Part shown: positions 18,055 to 26,600 of the stretch, piece after piece
How the letters are laid out: every line of letters starts with the position of its first letter
Position numbering within the stretch: the stretch's first letter is position 1
Source of the DNA: Chitinivorax tropicus
GTDB lineage: Bacteria; Pseudomonadota; Gammaproteobacteria; Burkholderiales; SCOH01
Length of the DNA stretch: 64,000 nucleotides
Reading direction: 5' to 3'
NCBI RefSeq assembly: GCF_014202905.1
Contig: NZ_JACHHY010000010.1
Location: 62,001 to 126,000, forward strand
The notes under the pieces: generated by a model
The model's input: only the letters and a program-made list of their open reading frames with translations
What the model was told of the DNA's origin: nothing
The model's database searches: none
Program-made: the position numbers and the translations under genes

Positions 18055-18624
18055 CTAGGCAAAGGCTTCCAGAAAGTTCCTCAGCATCTGGTGACCTTGT
18101 TCAGTCAAAATGGATTCAGGGTGAAACTGCACCCCCTCGATCGGCAATGTCTTGTGCCGCACGCCCATGATCTCGCCATCTTCCGTCCAAGCGGTGATCT
18201 CCAGGCAATCAGGCAGGCTTTCACGCTCAATCACTAGGCTATGATAGCGGGTGCAAGTCACCGGATTCGGCAATCCCTTGAACACCCCTACATCCAGATG
18301 ATGAACTGGCGACACCTTGCCATGCATCAATTGCTGCGCATGCACAATCTTGCCGCCAAATGCCTGACCTATGCTCTGATGGCCCAGGCACACCCCCAGA
18401 ATCGGCAGCTTACCTTGAAAGCGATGAATGGCCGGCACCGACACACCTGCCTCATTGGGGGTACACGGCCCTGGGGACAAGACCAGATACTTAGGTTGCA
18501 GTGCAGCAATCTCATCCAATGAGATCTCATCATTGCGATGCACCACCACCTCCTGCCCTAGCTCACCAAAATACTGAACCAAGTTATAGGTGAAGGAATC
18601 ATAGTTATCGATCATCAGCAGCAT
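18055..18624 (-). CDS. trpG: Anthranilate synthase glutamine amidotransferase subunit
   Basis: Supplies ammonia from glutamine to TrpE; may be shared with folate synthesis as in other proteobacteria. 189 aa from [19 protein letters not shown]. Class I amidotransferase triad: Cys in '[18 protein letters not shown]', His-x-Glu in '[12 protein letters not shown]'; '[12 protein letters not shown]' forms the oxyanion region. An alternative start is 9 nt further in (MIDNYDSF). AGGA lies rather far upstream (about 12 nt). No trpE is within the window upstream. Confidence 0.95.
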   Translation of the reverse strand: MLLMIDNYDSFTYNLVQYFGELGQEVVVHRNDEISLDEIAALQPKYLVLSPGPCTPNEAGVSVPAIHRFQGKLPILGVCLGHQSIGQAFGGKIVHAQQLMHGKVSPVHHLDVGVFKGLPNPVTCTRYHSLVIERESLPDCLEITAWTEDGEIMGVRHKTLPIEGVQFHPESILTEQGHQMLRNFLEAFA

Positions 18625-19082
18625 AATTATTCTAATCCTTTGATTTATCAGGCCATCGCCTATTTTGCCGCCGATCGATACCCGCTTTTCCTTCGCTGGG
18701 GTGGGTGGGCGGCGCTGTGGCACCCGAAAGGGCACATTATTACAGCCGCCGCCATCATTGGTCTAGGCTCTGTTGGCAGAGCTTCATGCTGCGTGCCAAC
18801 CCCATTTTCAGGCAAGGTCGGGCGGCAAACATGTTTCATACCTGGCGGAGCATATAGGAGCGGCTGACCCGATTGCGGCAAGATCCAAGTACAACGGCCT
18901 ATATCAGCCAAGACAGTACTGGTCTTGCAATGTCATCTGGGCGACCGGGTCGCTCATTGAATCGCCGGTCAAACCAGCCGTTCGCTGGCTTCGGCGCGTG
19001 TGGCAATCGGAAAGACTATGACAAGCGGCTTGCAGAACAGCATCTGCCGCTGAATTGACAACTTGTTGGCAGGGTATTGGAT
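18625..19082. other. 458-bp region without a convincing gene
   Basis: Holds the trpG upstream region. Open frames on both strands (for example 18640-18867 plus, 18660-18911 minus) have no recognisable domains. Nothing structured stands out. Confidence 0.4.
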
Positions 19083-19283
19083 CTACAGCTTACTGTCCGC
19101 CACTCGACCGACGATCACGCTGATATTGCGCATGATGGCGTTACATTTGACGCAACGAACGTCGCCGGAGGCATGCAGGTAGAATTGCTCGCACGCACAG
19201 CGGGTACAATAAAATGCAGGTCCAAAATCCTCGTGGCGAACCGTCTTGGGACGATAACTTGCCAGCTCGACTACACTACCCAT
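19083..19283 (-). CDS. Small zinc-ribbon protein, 66 aa
   Basis: A 66-aa protein starting MGSVVELASYRPKTVRHEDF, with two CxxC knuckles: 'YCTRC' and 'RCVKC', 14 residues apart between pairs, typical of a rubredoxin-like zinc ribbon. GGAGAAG lies 7-9 nt before the ATG. It is isolated between trpG and the aminotransferase gene. Function unknown; small nucleic-acid or protein-binding zinc ribbons of this kind often accompany phage or regulatory loci, but no phage genes are nearby. A second small double-CxxC protein is at about 45.3 kb. Confidence 0.6.
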   Translation of the reverse strand: MGSVVELASYRPKTVRHEDFGPAFYCTRCACEQFYLHASGDVRCVKCNAIMRNISVIVGRVADSKL

Positions 19284-19935
19284 CTTGGGCTTCTCCAGTT
19301 ACAACGTCATTCCAATCTTATCCAGGCCAATCCATCCAGCAGCTCGGCCCTTTGGCTGACTCTCCAAGCGGTGTATCAGCACTTAATAATACTGTAGCAA
19401 AATTCAAACGACATGAATATATGTAAAAACCACTATTTTCTCGAAAATCAAATCGCGTCAGACAAACGGTTAATCTTCATTATGTTGCGTCGCACAAAAT
19501 ACAATGAATGTGACTGACTTCATATTCAGATCAGAACCTGTCGTCAGCCACATTACTTCCTGACCAACCCTACAGAAAATACAATCGTTGAAATTCATAT
19601 TCCCTTTATTCTTTCCAAGCAATTTTCCATGAAAACTGCGTTCTTATTCGCAACAAATACCCACAATTCTTTCCAGGTCACATGATTCATGCCTTCACAG
19701 CTAGGCCAGCCGCCTACTCTGAATTCTTTTTGTATTGATCAGATAGCGTGGTGATATATGTCTATGCTGCGCCACTTCCAAACTATTGCATCGAAGCCAG
19801 ATATTATTCCAACTCAATAATACGCACTGGCATTCATCATTCATTCAGATATCTCCGGATCAACCAGGGCGATATACGTGCTCAGGCGCCATGGTTATAC
19901 TGAAAACCCCTTTTTCTATTGCACCGCACCTAAAT
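19284..19935. other. 652-bp AT-rich intergenic region
   Basis: Between the zinc-ribbon gene (minus) and the aminotransferase (plus). Markedly AT-rich from about 19400 to 19780 compared with its surroundings. No convincing ORF, tRNA or repeat. It must carry the aminotransferase promoter. The aminotransferase frame is open from 19786, but that stretch does not look like the family N-terminus. Confidence 0.5.
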
Positions 19936-21102
19936 ATGCCCACACCACCCCTCGCCAATCGCCTGCACCACATTGAACCCTTCCGCGTGATGGCATTGCT
20001 GGCCCGTGCCAAAGCACTGGAAGCGGCGGGTAGAGATGTCATACACATGGAAATTGGCGAGCCGGACTTCCCTACTCCCCCTGCCATCGTCGAGGCAGGT
20101 ATCCGAGCGCTGCAAGCCGGGCACACCTCTTACACCCCAGCGCTTGGCATTCCGCTGCTGCGGCAAGCAATTGCTGATTTCTATGCAGATCACTATGGGG
20201 TAGCGATTCCTGCTGCCCAAGTTGCAGTCACCCCTGGCGCCTCTGGTGCGCTGCAGCTGGCCCTGAGCGCACTGCTTTCTCCTGGGGATGAGGTCATCCT
20301 GAGCAATCCAACTTACCCATGCAATCGCCACTTCATTCAGATGTTTGAAGGGGTGCCGATCATGGTGGATGTCGGCCCAGCGGAGAATTACCAATTGACC
20401 GCCGCCAAGGTGGCAGCCCACTGGAGTGCGCGTACCAAGGCTGTCATGGTGGCAAGCCCGGCCAACCCGACAGGCACATTGATCGCACCAGATGAGCTGG
20501 ACAGGATCGGGCAGCTCTGCCAGGAGCGTGGTGCAGTATTGATTGTTGATGAAATCTATCAGGGACTGGTCTACGACGGGCCTGATCGGAGCGTGCTGAG
20601 CAGCCATGCTGGTGCGCTGGTCATCAACAGCTTCTCCAAATATTTTCAGATGACAGGCTGGCGACTAGGCTGGATGGTGGCACCCGAGTACATGATGCCT
20701 GCCATCGAAAAGCTGGCCATGAACGCCTTTCTGTCACCCTCTGCGCCTTCGCAATATGCCGCCTTGGCAGCTTTCGAGCCAGATACGCTGCGGCTGGTGG
20801 AATCCCGCCGCCAAGCGCTCCGGGCGCGGCGTGACTATTTGACTCATGCCTTGTTGGCGCTGGGCTTTGACATCCCTGCACCACCGCAAGGCGCCTTCTA
20901 TGTCTACGCCGATGCGCGACGGCACACCCGGCATGCCGAGCAGTTTGCCGCCGACCTACTGGAGGCCCACTATGTGGCCGTTACACCCGGCATCGATTTT
21001 GGCGGGCCAGGCGCCGATCAGGCATTACGCTTCGCTTACACCACCAGCCTGCCCAGGCTGCAAGAGGCAATTCAGAGAATCAAGACATTCATTGATAGTT
21101 AA
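19936..21102 (+). CDS. PLP-dependent class I aminotransferase
   Basis: 388-aa fold-type I aminotransferase (aspartate/alanine aminotransferase-like). 'HMEIGEPDFPTPPAIVEAG', 'TPGASGALQLALSALLSPGDEV', 'SNPTYPCNRHF', 'ASPANPTGTLI', 'VDEIYQGLVYDG' and the PLP lysine in 'INSFSKYFQMTGWRLGWMV'; the substrate arginine is in 'ALRFAYTTS'. The start MPTPPLANRLHHIEPFRVM is chosen by family N-terminus; no clear ribosome-binding site precedes it, and an ATG at 19891 is an alternative. Amino-acid specificity cannot be stated. Confidence 0.9.
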   Translation: MPTPPLANRLHHIEPFRVMALLARAKALEAAGRDVIHMEIGEPDFPTPPAIVEAGIRALQAGHTSYTPALGIPLLRQAIADFYADHYGVAIPAAQVAVTPGASGALQLALSALLSPGDEVILSNPTYPCNRHFIQMFEGVPIMVDVGPAENYQLTAAKVAAHWSARTKAVMVASPANPTGTLIAPDELDRIGQLCQERGAVLIVDEIYQGLVYDGPDRSVLSSHAGALVINSFSKYFQMTGWRLGWMVAPEYMMPAIEKLAMNAFLSPSAPSQYAALAAFEPDTLRLVESRRQALRARRDYLTHALLALGFDIPAPPQGAFYVYADARRHTRHAEQFAADLLEAHYVAVTPGIDFGGPGADQALRFAYTTSLPRLQEAIQRIKTFIDS

Positions 21103-21297
21103 ATAATGATTTACAGTTAAACCCATAAATGACAAGGAAATATCTTGTTTTTTTCCCATGACTGGCGCATCGAAAAGATTGAAAATCAGTGTTTATTCAG
21201 TTTACCATTGCATAATCAGAACAATAACCCTGCTCCAGCATATTAAATAAGACAGAATCAGGTGCGGGCAGGAACAGGGAACCTAGAAAGGCTTACG

Positions 21298-22941
21298 ATG
21301 TTTGATTTCAAGGGGCTGATTTCTGCCCTGTTGCGCCGCCCCCCGTCTGACGGCGTGCACAACCTCAAATCTGCTACCATTTGGGTTCAAGAATTACCTC
21401 AAGGTGATATCCACCAGGCCCAGATCGAGATCGTCAAGACCATCAGTGCACTGAATGCCAATCCCAAATTGGGTGCCAAAGAGCGATTCAAGACCATTCT
21501 CTACCTCGATGAAAAAGCGCAGGCGCTACAAACTTCACTCTGCGACGATTACATTGCCGACACTGGGTTTGGTAGACATTATCTGCCGACGATCATGGCA
21601 TTCTGGTCGGAAATGGCGAATGCCTATAAAACCTGCCTGCGACAATATGTCGAAAAGCCAATACGCAGCTTGAGTGCAGATCTGCCTTTGATCACCGTGC
21701 GCGGCCTTTATCATTTCAGCATGATCGCCAGGTGGCACCACCTCCGCTATCTTCCCGTGGATGCACGAATCTGGCGCAACCTGCACCGCCTTTACCTGTT
21801 TTCCGAGACAGAAGGGTTTGCCAACGAGCCGATCAAACGCTTTCCAGATCAACTACCCACCACCACCAGCCAAACCTATCTGGCGGCATTGATGCTGGAC
21901 CTGGCAGCGCCGACTTCCTTGCTTCCCACCCAGATCCTGCAAGTCTCGACGTGGCTTGAAAGCTGGGCTCAACACCTGACGCTGGATAGTCAGGTTCGTC
22001 CATACCGCCAACTGTTCGCCGTGAATCTGGAGGAGTCCAAACCCGCCAGAAAACTACGGCGCAACATGGTCGATACCAAGTACCGCTACTGGAGCACCGA
22101 CACGCTGATCGAGCATATCGAGCACGTCATCGAACAGATCCGTCAGGGGGAATTGCCAGCCAGACTGGGACTGGGTGAGAGTTTCCGCTTGCCTGGGGGG
22201 TTGGATCTACTGGAGACCATTGCCAACCGCTGGTCACGCGAGGGGGCCAGCGCAACACGGAAACATGAACGCCAGCCGGAGAAAAAGAACATACAGGTCA
22301 TTCATGGCTTTCAGGAAACGCTGGAACAGCTACGCCACCCTGAGCGCTTCAAGCCTGCACGGCACGCAGGCAAAAGTAACGCAGGTTTTGAAATCGTTGC
22401 CAGCACGATGCCCGCCATGCCAGAACGCGAAGCGGTGCAGCTGGATATCGAGGTGCGCGAATGGAAATTGGAGAATGCCAGCCCTTATGGCATCGGTGCC
22501 AGCTTCACTTCTGAATTCGATGACGATCTGGTGGTGGGCGACTTGATTGGACTCAAGCCAGAGGAACAAACCCGCTTTGCAATCGGTATTGTGCGACGCA
22601 TTCAAAAAGACAAATCGGGAAATGTATACGCTGGCATCGAAACCATCAACCACACACCGATTCTGGTTGAATTGCATGCAGAGCAGCTGGACGATGCTGT
22701 ATCGGTCGCCCACAGCACCGGCCATTCACAAGCCATTTATCTGCCGGAGGCAGACGGCGGCGCTATCCCACGTTGCCTATTGCTCCCTGCAGATCATTTT
22801 GCATCAGGCAAGATCGTACAGATGCGGGCTCAGGGCAAGGCATTCACCATCAAGCTCAAACCTGCCATCGAACAAACCACGGACTACGCTCGTGCACCCT
22901 TTGCTGTGCTTGCCAAACATGTGGTTGCACTGGCTGTTTGA
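21298..22941 (+). CDS. Large protein with degenerate PilZ-like C-terminal domain
   Basis: 547 aa from MFDFKGLISALLRRPP. The N-terminal 370 residues are unrecognised, mostly helical, with no signal peptide or membrane segment, and include a basic 'ARKLRRNMVDTKYRYW' patch. Residues about 380-465 look like a PilZ-type barrel: 'EWKLENASPYGIGASF' has the (N/D)xSxxG motif at 393-398, and 'VGDLIGLKP' and 'IGIVRRIQKDKSGNVYAGIET' fit later strands. I see no RxxxR motif in the expected place before it, so c-di-GMP binding is uncertain. It stands alone, with AT-rich upstream DNA and a strong terminator. Confidence 0.65.
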   Translation: MFDFKGLISALLRRPPSDGVHNLKSATIWVQELPQGDIHQAQIEIVKTISALNANPKLGAKERFKTILYLDEKAQALQTSLCDDYIADTGFGRHYLPTIMAFWSEMANAYKTCLRQYVEKPIRSLSADLPLITVRGLYHFSMIARWHHLRYLPVDARIWRNLHRLYLFSETEGFANEPIKRFPDQLPTTTSQTYLAALMLDLAAPTSLLPTQILQVSTWLESWAQHLTLDSQVRPYRQLFAVNLEESKPARKLRRNMVDTKYRYWSTDTLIEHIEHVIEQIRQGELPARLGLGESFRLPGGLDLLETIANRWSREGASATRKHERQPEKKNIQVIHGFQETLEQLRHPERFKPARHAGKSNAGFEIVASTMPAMPEREAVQLDIEVREWKLENASPYGIGASFTSEFDDDLVVGDLIGLKPEEQTRFAIGIVRRIQKDKSGNVYAGIETINHTPILVELHAEQLDDAVSVAHSTGHSQAIYLPEADGGAIPRCLLLPADHFASGKIVQMRAQGKAFTIKLKPAIEQTTDYARAPFAVLAKHVVALAV

Positions 22942-22960
22942 AGCCACCAGAGCCAGCCCA

Positions 22961-23005
22961 AAAGCACAAAAGCCGTGGCATCAGCCACGGCTTTTGTGCT
23001 TTTTA
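22961..23005 (+). terminator. Strong rho-independent terminator
   Basis: 19-bp perfect stem (22961-22979 with 22984-23002) around an ATCA loop, core AAAAGCCGTGGC, followed by T residues. The A-rich 5' arm lets it act in the other direction too. Confidence 0.93.
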
Positions 23006-23132
23006 CCGCCATTTCACGGCCCATCGGCGGACAGAGCTTGGCGCTTCATGTAGCAAGCATCCCGCCTACCCAATCAAGCCGCCTACCCGATGCCTGCAAG
23101 ATGCACCATGCCGTGTCGGATAGGTAATACAA

Positions 23133-23705
23133 TCACCCTTCCAGCAGGGCTTTCTTCAATTCATCCTGCACAGGCTTTTTACCCAGCCAGATACGCAGCA
23201 GCGCTGCTTGGAAATCCGCGCCTGAGATGACCTCTTTCGCTTGATTGCGGACTGTGATGCGCGTTCCACCATCTGAGCCGAAATCAAGCAGTATCACATC
23301 CCCTTCCTTGACCTCCCGAACTGCCTTGAAGATCTTTTCCATCTCAGCGATCTTCGGTTGGATGGCAGCCAGCTCCGGGCCAGTCGTATTCGCTACGATT
23401 CCCTCTTTGAAGGCATCCAGCATTTTGTCCGCCTCGACATCTCGCTTCATGACGAGCACCACACGCCGGGTTTGCTTGCTGGCGATGATTGCTTCGGCAT
23501 CTTTACTCTTTCCAGTCAGATACAGACCGGCCACGTACACCTTGGCCAATCCGAATCGACTACGCACGCCCGCGCCATTCAGCGCCAGCTCCGTGCCCGT
23601 CACATTGACCTTGTCATCCAACTTGACGCCCGCCACCTCTGCCGCCATGGCAGGTAAAGATGCCACGCTGAGCAGCAACACAGCCAACCATTGTTTCACC
23701 GTCAT
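23133..23705 (-). CDS. Chalcone-isomerase-like periplasmic protein
   Basis: Chalcone_3-type fold protein of bacteria; function in bacteria is unclear and it is not a flavonoid enzyme by context. About 190 aa. Signal peptide MTVKQWLAVLLLSVASLPAMA, then 'VAGVKLDDKVNVTGTELALNGAGVRSRFG' (core piece: LNGAGVRSRFGLAKVYVAGL), 'TRRVVLVMKRDVEADKM' and 'AALLRIWLGKKPVQDELKKALL'. Start ambiguity: AAGGGG touches the ATG at 23705 but sits 6 nt before a GTG at 23699; an upstream ATG at 23750 would add a charged extension before the signal peptide. It lies 58 bp after the binding-protein gene. Confidence 0.85.
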   Translation of the reverse strand: MTVKQWLAVLLLSVASLPAMAAEVAGVKLDDKVNVTGTELALNGAGVRSRFGLAKVYVAGLYLTGKSKDAEAIIASKQTRRVVLVMKRDVEADKMLDAFKEGIVANTTGPELAAIQPKIAEMEKIFKAVREVKEGDVILLDFGSDGGTRITVRNQAKEVISGADFQAALLRIWLGKKPVQDELKKALLEG

Positions 23706-23808
23706 CCCCTTTATCTTTATCTCGATTTCATAATCATCATTGAAGCTCATCCGTCAAACGGATGGCGTATTCAGCCGTGGAACGGGGCCTATCATGCAAT
23801 GAACCCGG

Positions 23809-25053
23809 TCATTTCTTGACCAATGGGCAAGTGCTTTGAGCCAACGGCTTGAACACATTGTCTGCCTTGAGCGCACGCTTGATCCGCAACAGATCCCATT
23901 GTGCTTCGCCCTTTGATTCGAGCGGCTTTTTCACTTCCATCAGATACATATCATGCATCATGCGACCGTCCTCGCGGATATAGCCATCCTTCGCGAAAAA
24001 GTCATTGATCTTGGTGGCGCGCATCTTATCCATCACAGCATTGCCTTCATCCGTTCCCGCTGCCTGCACCCCCCGCAGATAATGCAAGACGCCGGAATAC
24101 ACCCCAGCCTGGGATGAAGTCGGCATTTTCTTTGTCAGGGCAAAGAAACGCTTGGCAAATTCACGTGTTTCATTGTCACGATCCCAATAGAAGCCTGCAA
24201 TGAACTTCATCCCCTGCGCCACATCCAGACCAAGCGCCTTGACATCACTATCGAAAACCACCATGCCGATCAGCTCCTGCTCTGGGCCGAACAGCCCGAA
24301 TTCGCGTGCCTGCTTGACGGCATTCACAAAATCACCACCTGCCACGGCGAACACCATGCCTTGCGCACCGCTCTCCTGCATCTTGAGCAGATAAGGCGTG
24401 AAGTCAACATTGGAGGGGGGTGTCTTGACAAATGGCGCGTAGACTTTACCACCCGCCTTTCTGGCAGCCATGGCGGCCAGAAAGATATCGTTGGCCGTAG
24501 CTTTATCAGTCTTGTCGCCATAGTCGGTCGCCATGACCGAGAAACTCTTGACGCCATCGGCAATCAACTCTTTCAGCAGGCCATGTGATGCAGCATAAGC
24601 ATCGTATACCCAGTCCACCGCCAGACGGCTGCAGGCATCGTTGGTCAAGGCAGAGGTCGACGCACCCGTCTTGATCGACACCACGCCACGTTCGGAAAAA
24701 TACTTCGAGACACCAATTGCCACCTGTGAATTCATCAACTCCGTCACCATATCGACGCGGGGGCGCTGTAGATCCCAGGTCTTGGCGATGGCCATGGCAT
24801 CATCCAGTTCATTTTTATGATCTGCACTGATGATTTCGATCCGCTTGCCCAGCACCTTGCCGCCAAAATCCTTGGCCGCCATCTGCGCTGCGGTGACGGC
24901 CCCTTTACCGCCCACATCGGCATAGACACCGGACATGTCCGTCAGAACGCCTATGCGGACTACGTCGTCTGAAATGCCAGCCCCACATGTCCAAGTACTC
25001 ATCAACGCGACACCCGTGGCTACAACCAGCTTCTTCAGATGCATGATGGCCAT
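23809..25053 (-). CDS. Liv-type ABC transporter substrate-binding protein
   Basis: Periplasmic binding protein of the branched-chain amino acid/amide family (Peripla_BP_6). 414 aa with signal peptide (MAIMHLKKLVVATGVALMST, cleavage near CGAG). Mature start 'DDVVRIGVLTDMSGVYADVGGKG', then 'AAQMAAKDFGGKVLGKRIEI', 'KTGASTSALTNDACSRLAVD' and 'GFYWDRDNETREFAKRF'. GGGAG lies 6 nt before the ATG. No permease or ATPase genes are adjacent, so it is an orphan component. Ligand unknown; neighbouring fatty-acid genes do not prove a lipid-related substrate. Confidence 0.92.
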   Translation of the reverse strand: MAIMHLKKLVVATGVALMSTWTCGAGISDDVVRIGVLTDMSGVYADVGGKGAVTAAQMAAKDFGGKVLGKRIEIISADHKNELDDAMAIAKTWDLQRPRVDMVTELMNSQVAIGVSKYFSERGVVSIKTGASTSALTNDACSRLAVDWVYDAYAASHGLLKELIADGVKSFSVMATDYGDKTDKATANDIFLAAMAARKAGGKVYAPFVKTPPSNVDFTPYLLKMQESGAQGMVFAVAGGDFVNAVKQAREFGLFGPEQELIGMVVFDSDVKALGLDVAQGMKFIAGFYWDRDNETREFAKRFFALTKKMPTSSQAGVYSGVLHYLRGVQAAGTDEGNAVMDKMRATKINDFFAKDGYIREDGRMMHDMYLMEVKKPLESKGEAQWDLLRIKRALKADNVFKPLAQSTCPLVKK

Positions 25054-25226
25054 TCCCGACTCCCTTCACAATGCAAATCAAATAAGATTATGCCAATAGA
25101 AGAATTTATACCCATCAAAAAGCAAAACTCTAATACAGCAGTACAACACACCCATAAGACTTTCTATGCCTGATCGCATGGAAGGTCAAACTGTCATTTT
25201 GGTGAAATACTCTAAATTTTACCAAC

Positions 25227-25253
25227 AAAAAGGGGAAGGTGCACACCCTCCCC
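25227..25253 (-). terminator. Terminator after the thiolase gene
   Basis: On the minus strand GGGGA and GGT pair with ACC and TCCCC around GTGC with one mismatch, followed by TTTTT. Confidence 0.75.
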
Positions 25254-25289
25254 ACAACAAACTTCCGTAATTATTAATTTAATAATATA

Positions 25290-26495
25290 TCAAAGCACTT
25301 GGATGATACCTGCCGCGCCCATGCCGGTACCGATACACATGGTCACCATGCCGTACTTACCCTGCATACCGCGCCGACGCATGCCATGGATCAACGTCGC
25401 GGTGCGGATTGCCCCGGTTGCACCCAGCGGGTGACCCAACGCAATCGCGCCGCCTAGCGGGTTGATTTTGCTGGTGTCGAGGTCCAGATCGCGGATCACC
25501 GCCAATGCTTGCGCGGCAAATGCTTCGTTCAGCTCCATCCAGGCGATGTCTTCCTTGGTCAGACCCGCAATACGCAATGCAGCTGGAATCGCCTCTTTGG
25601 GGCCGATCCCCATGATGGAGGGCGGCACACCCTTCACCGCAAAGCTGACGAAACGTGCCAGTGGTGTCAGATTGAATTGCTTCAGGATCTTTTCTGACAC
25701 CAGAATCACCGCTCCCGCACCATCCGACATCTGCGACGAGTTACCGGCGGTGACAGTTCCCTTGGCATCGAATACGGTCTTCAACCGGGCCAGTCCCTCA
25801 GGGCTGGTGTCCCCGCGCGGGCCTTCATCGGTGTCCAGCAGCTTTTTGACGATATCGACCTCGCCTGTTGCCAGATTCGGTGTGCGATAGATGGCTTCCA
25901 GCGGGGTGATTTCATCTTTGAATTCACCCGCCTGAATGGCGGCGATGGCGCGACGGTGGGACTCCACAGCAAAGGCATCTTGATCTTCGCGAGACACTTG
26001 CCATTGCTGGGCAACTTTTTCCGCGGTCAAGCCCATGCCGTAGGCAATGGCAATGTTCTCATCCTTGGCGAAGACTTCCGGGTTCAGGGAAATCTTGTTA
26101 CCCATCATCGGCACCATGGACATCGACTCAGAGCCCGCGGCAATCACCACATCGGCTTCGCCTGTGCGGATGCGGTCTGCCGCCATCTGCACCGCATTGA
26201 TGCCCGACGAGCAGTAACGGTTGATGGTCACACCACCTACGGTGTCTGGCAGGCCGGCCAACAACACGCCGATCCGGGCCATGTTCAGGCCTTGCTCTGC
26301 CTCTGGGAAGGCACAACCCACCACGCAGTCTTCGATCAGATTGACATCCAACGCCGGCACTTGGGCCAATGCGCCTTTAATGACATGGGCCAACATATCG
26401 TCGGGGCGGACATTGCGCATCATGCCACGAGGGGCTTTGCCGACCGGGGTACGGGTCGTGGCTACGATGTAAGCTTCTTGAACTTGCTTCGTCAT
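25290..26495 (-). CDS. fadA: Acetyl-CoA C-acyltransferase (thiolase)
   Basis: Last step of beta-oxidation: thiolytic cleavage of 3-ketoacyl-CoA. 401 aa from MTKQVQEAYIVATTRTPVGK. Nucleophilic cysteine in 'TINRYCSSGINAVQMAADRI', 'GSESMSMVPMMGNK', histidine in 'NPLGGAIALGHPLGATGAI', and the second catalytic cysteine in 'TMCIGTGMGAAGIIQVL'. GGAG lies 9 nt before the ATG. It follows the HAD/ECH fusion gene by 105 bp on the same strand and ends at a terminator. Confidence 0.94.
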   Translation of the reverse strand: MTKQVQEAYIVATTRTPVGKAPRGMMRNVRPDDMLAHVIKGALAQVPALDVNLIEDCVVGCAFPEAEQGLNMARIGVLLAGLPDTVGGVTINRYCSSGINAVQMAADRIRTGEADVVIAAGSESMSMVPMMGNKISLNPEVFAKDENIAIAYGMGLTAEKVAQQWQVSREDQDAFAVESHRRAIAAIQAGEFKDEITPLEAIYRTPNLATGEVDIVKKLLDTDEGPRGDTSPEGLARLKTVFDAKGTVTAGNSSQMSDGAGAVILVSEKILKQFNLTPLARFVSFAVKGVPPSIMGIGPKEAIPAALRIAGLTKEDIAWMELNEAFAAQALAVIRDLDLDTSKINPLGGAIALGHPLGATGAIRTATLIHGMRRRGMQGKYGMVTMCIGTGMGAAGIIQVL

Positions 26496-26600
26496 TTCAA
26501 CATTCTCCAATTGAATTCTTTTGACCTGCCGGGATGGCCCATCTAACTGGGCCTCCGGGCACAACAGGGCTCGCCAGTGGCGCCCCTGTGGTGGGCCTGA

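Noticed and set aside
18640-18911. Open frames upstream of trpG on both strands
   Set aside because: No recognisable domain, no ribosome-binding site, mutually overlapping.
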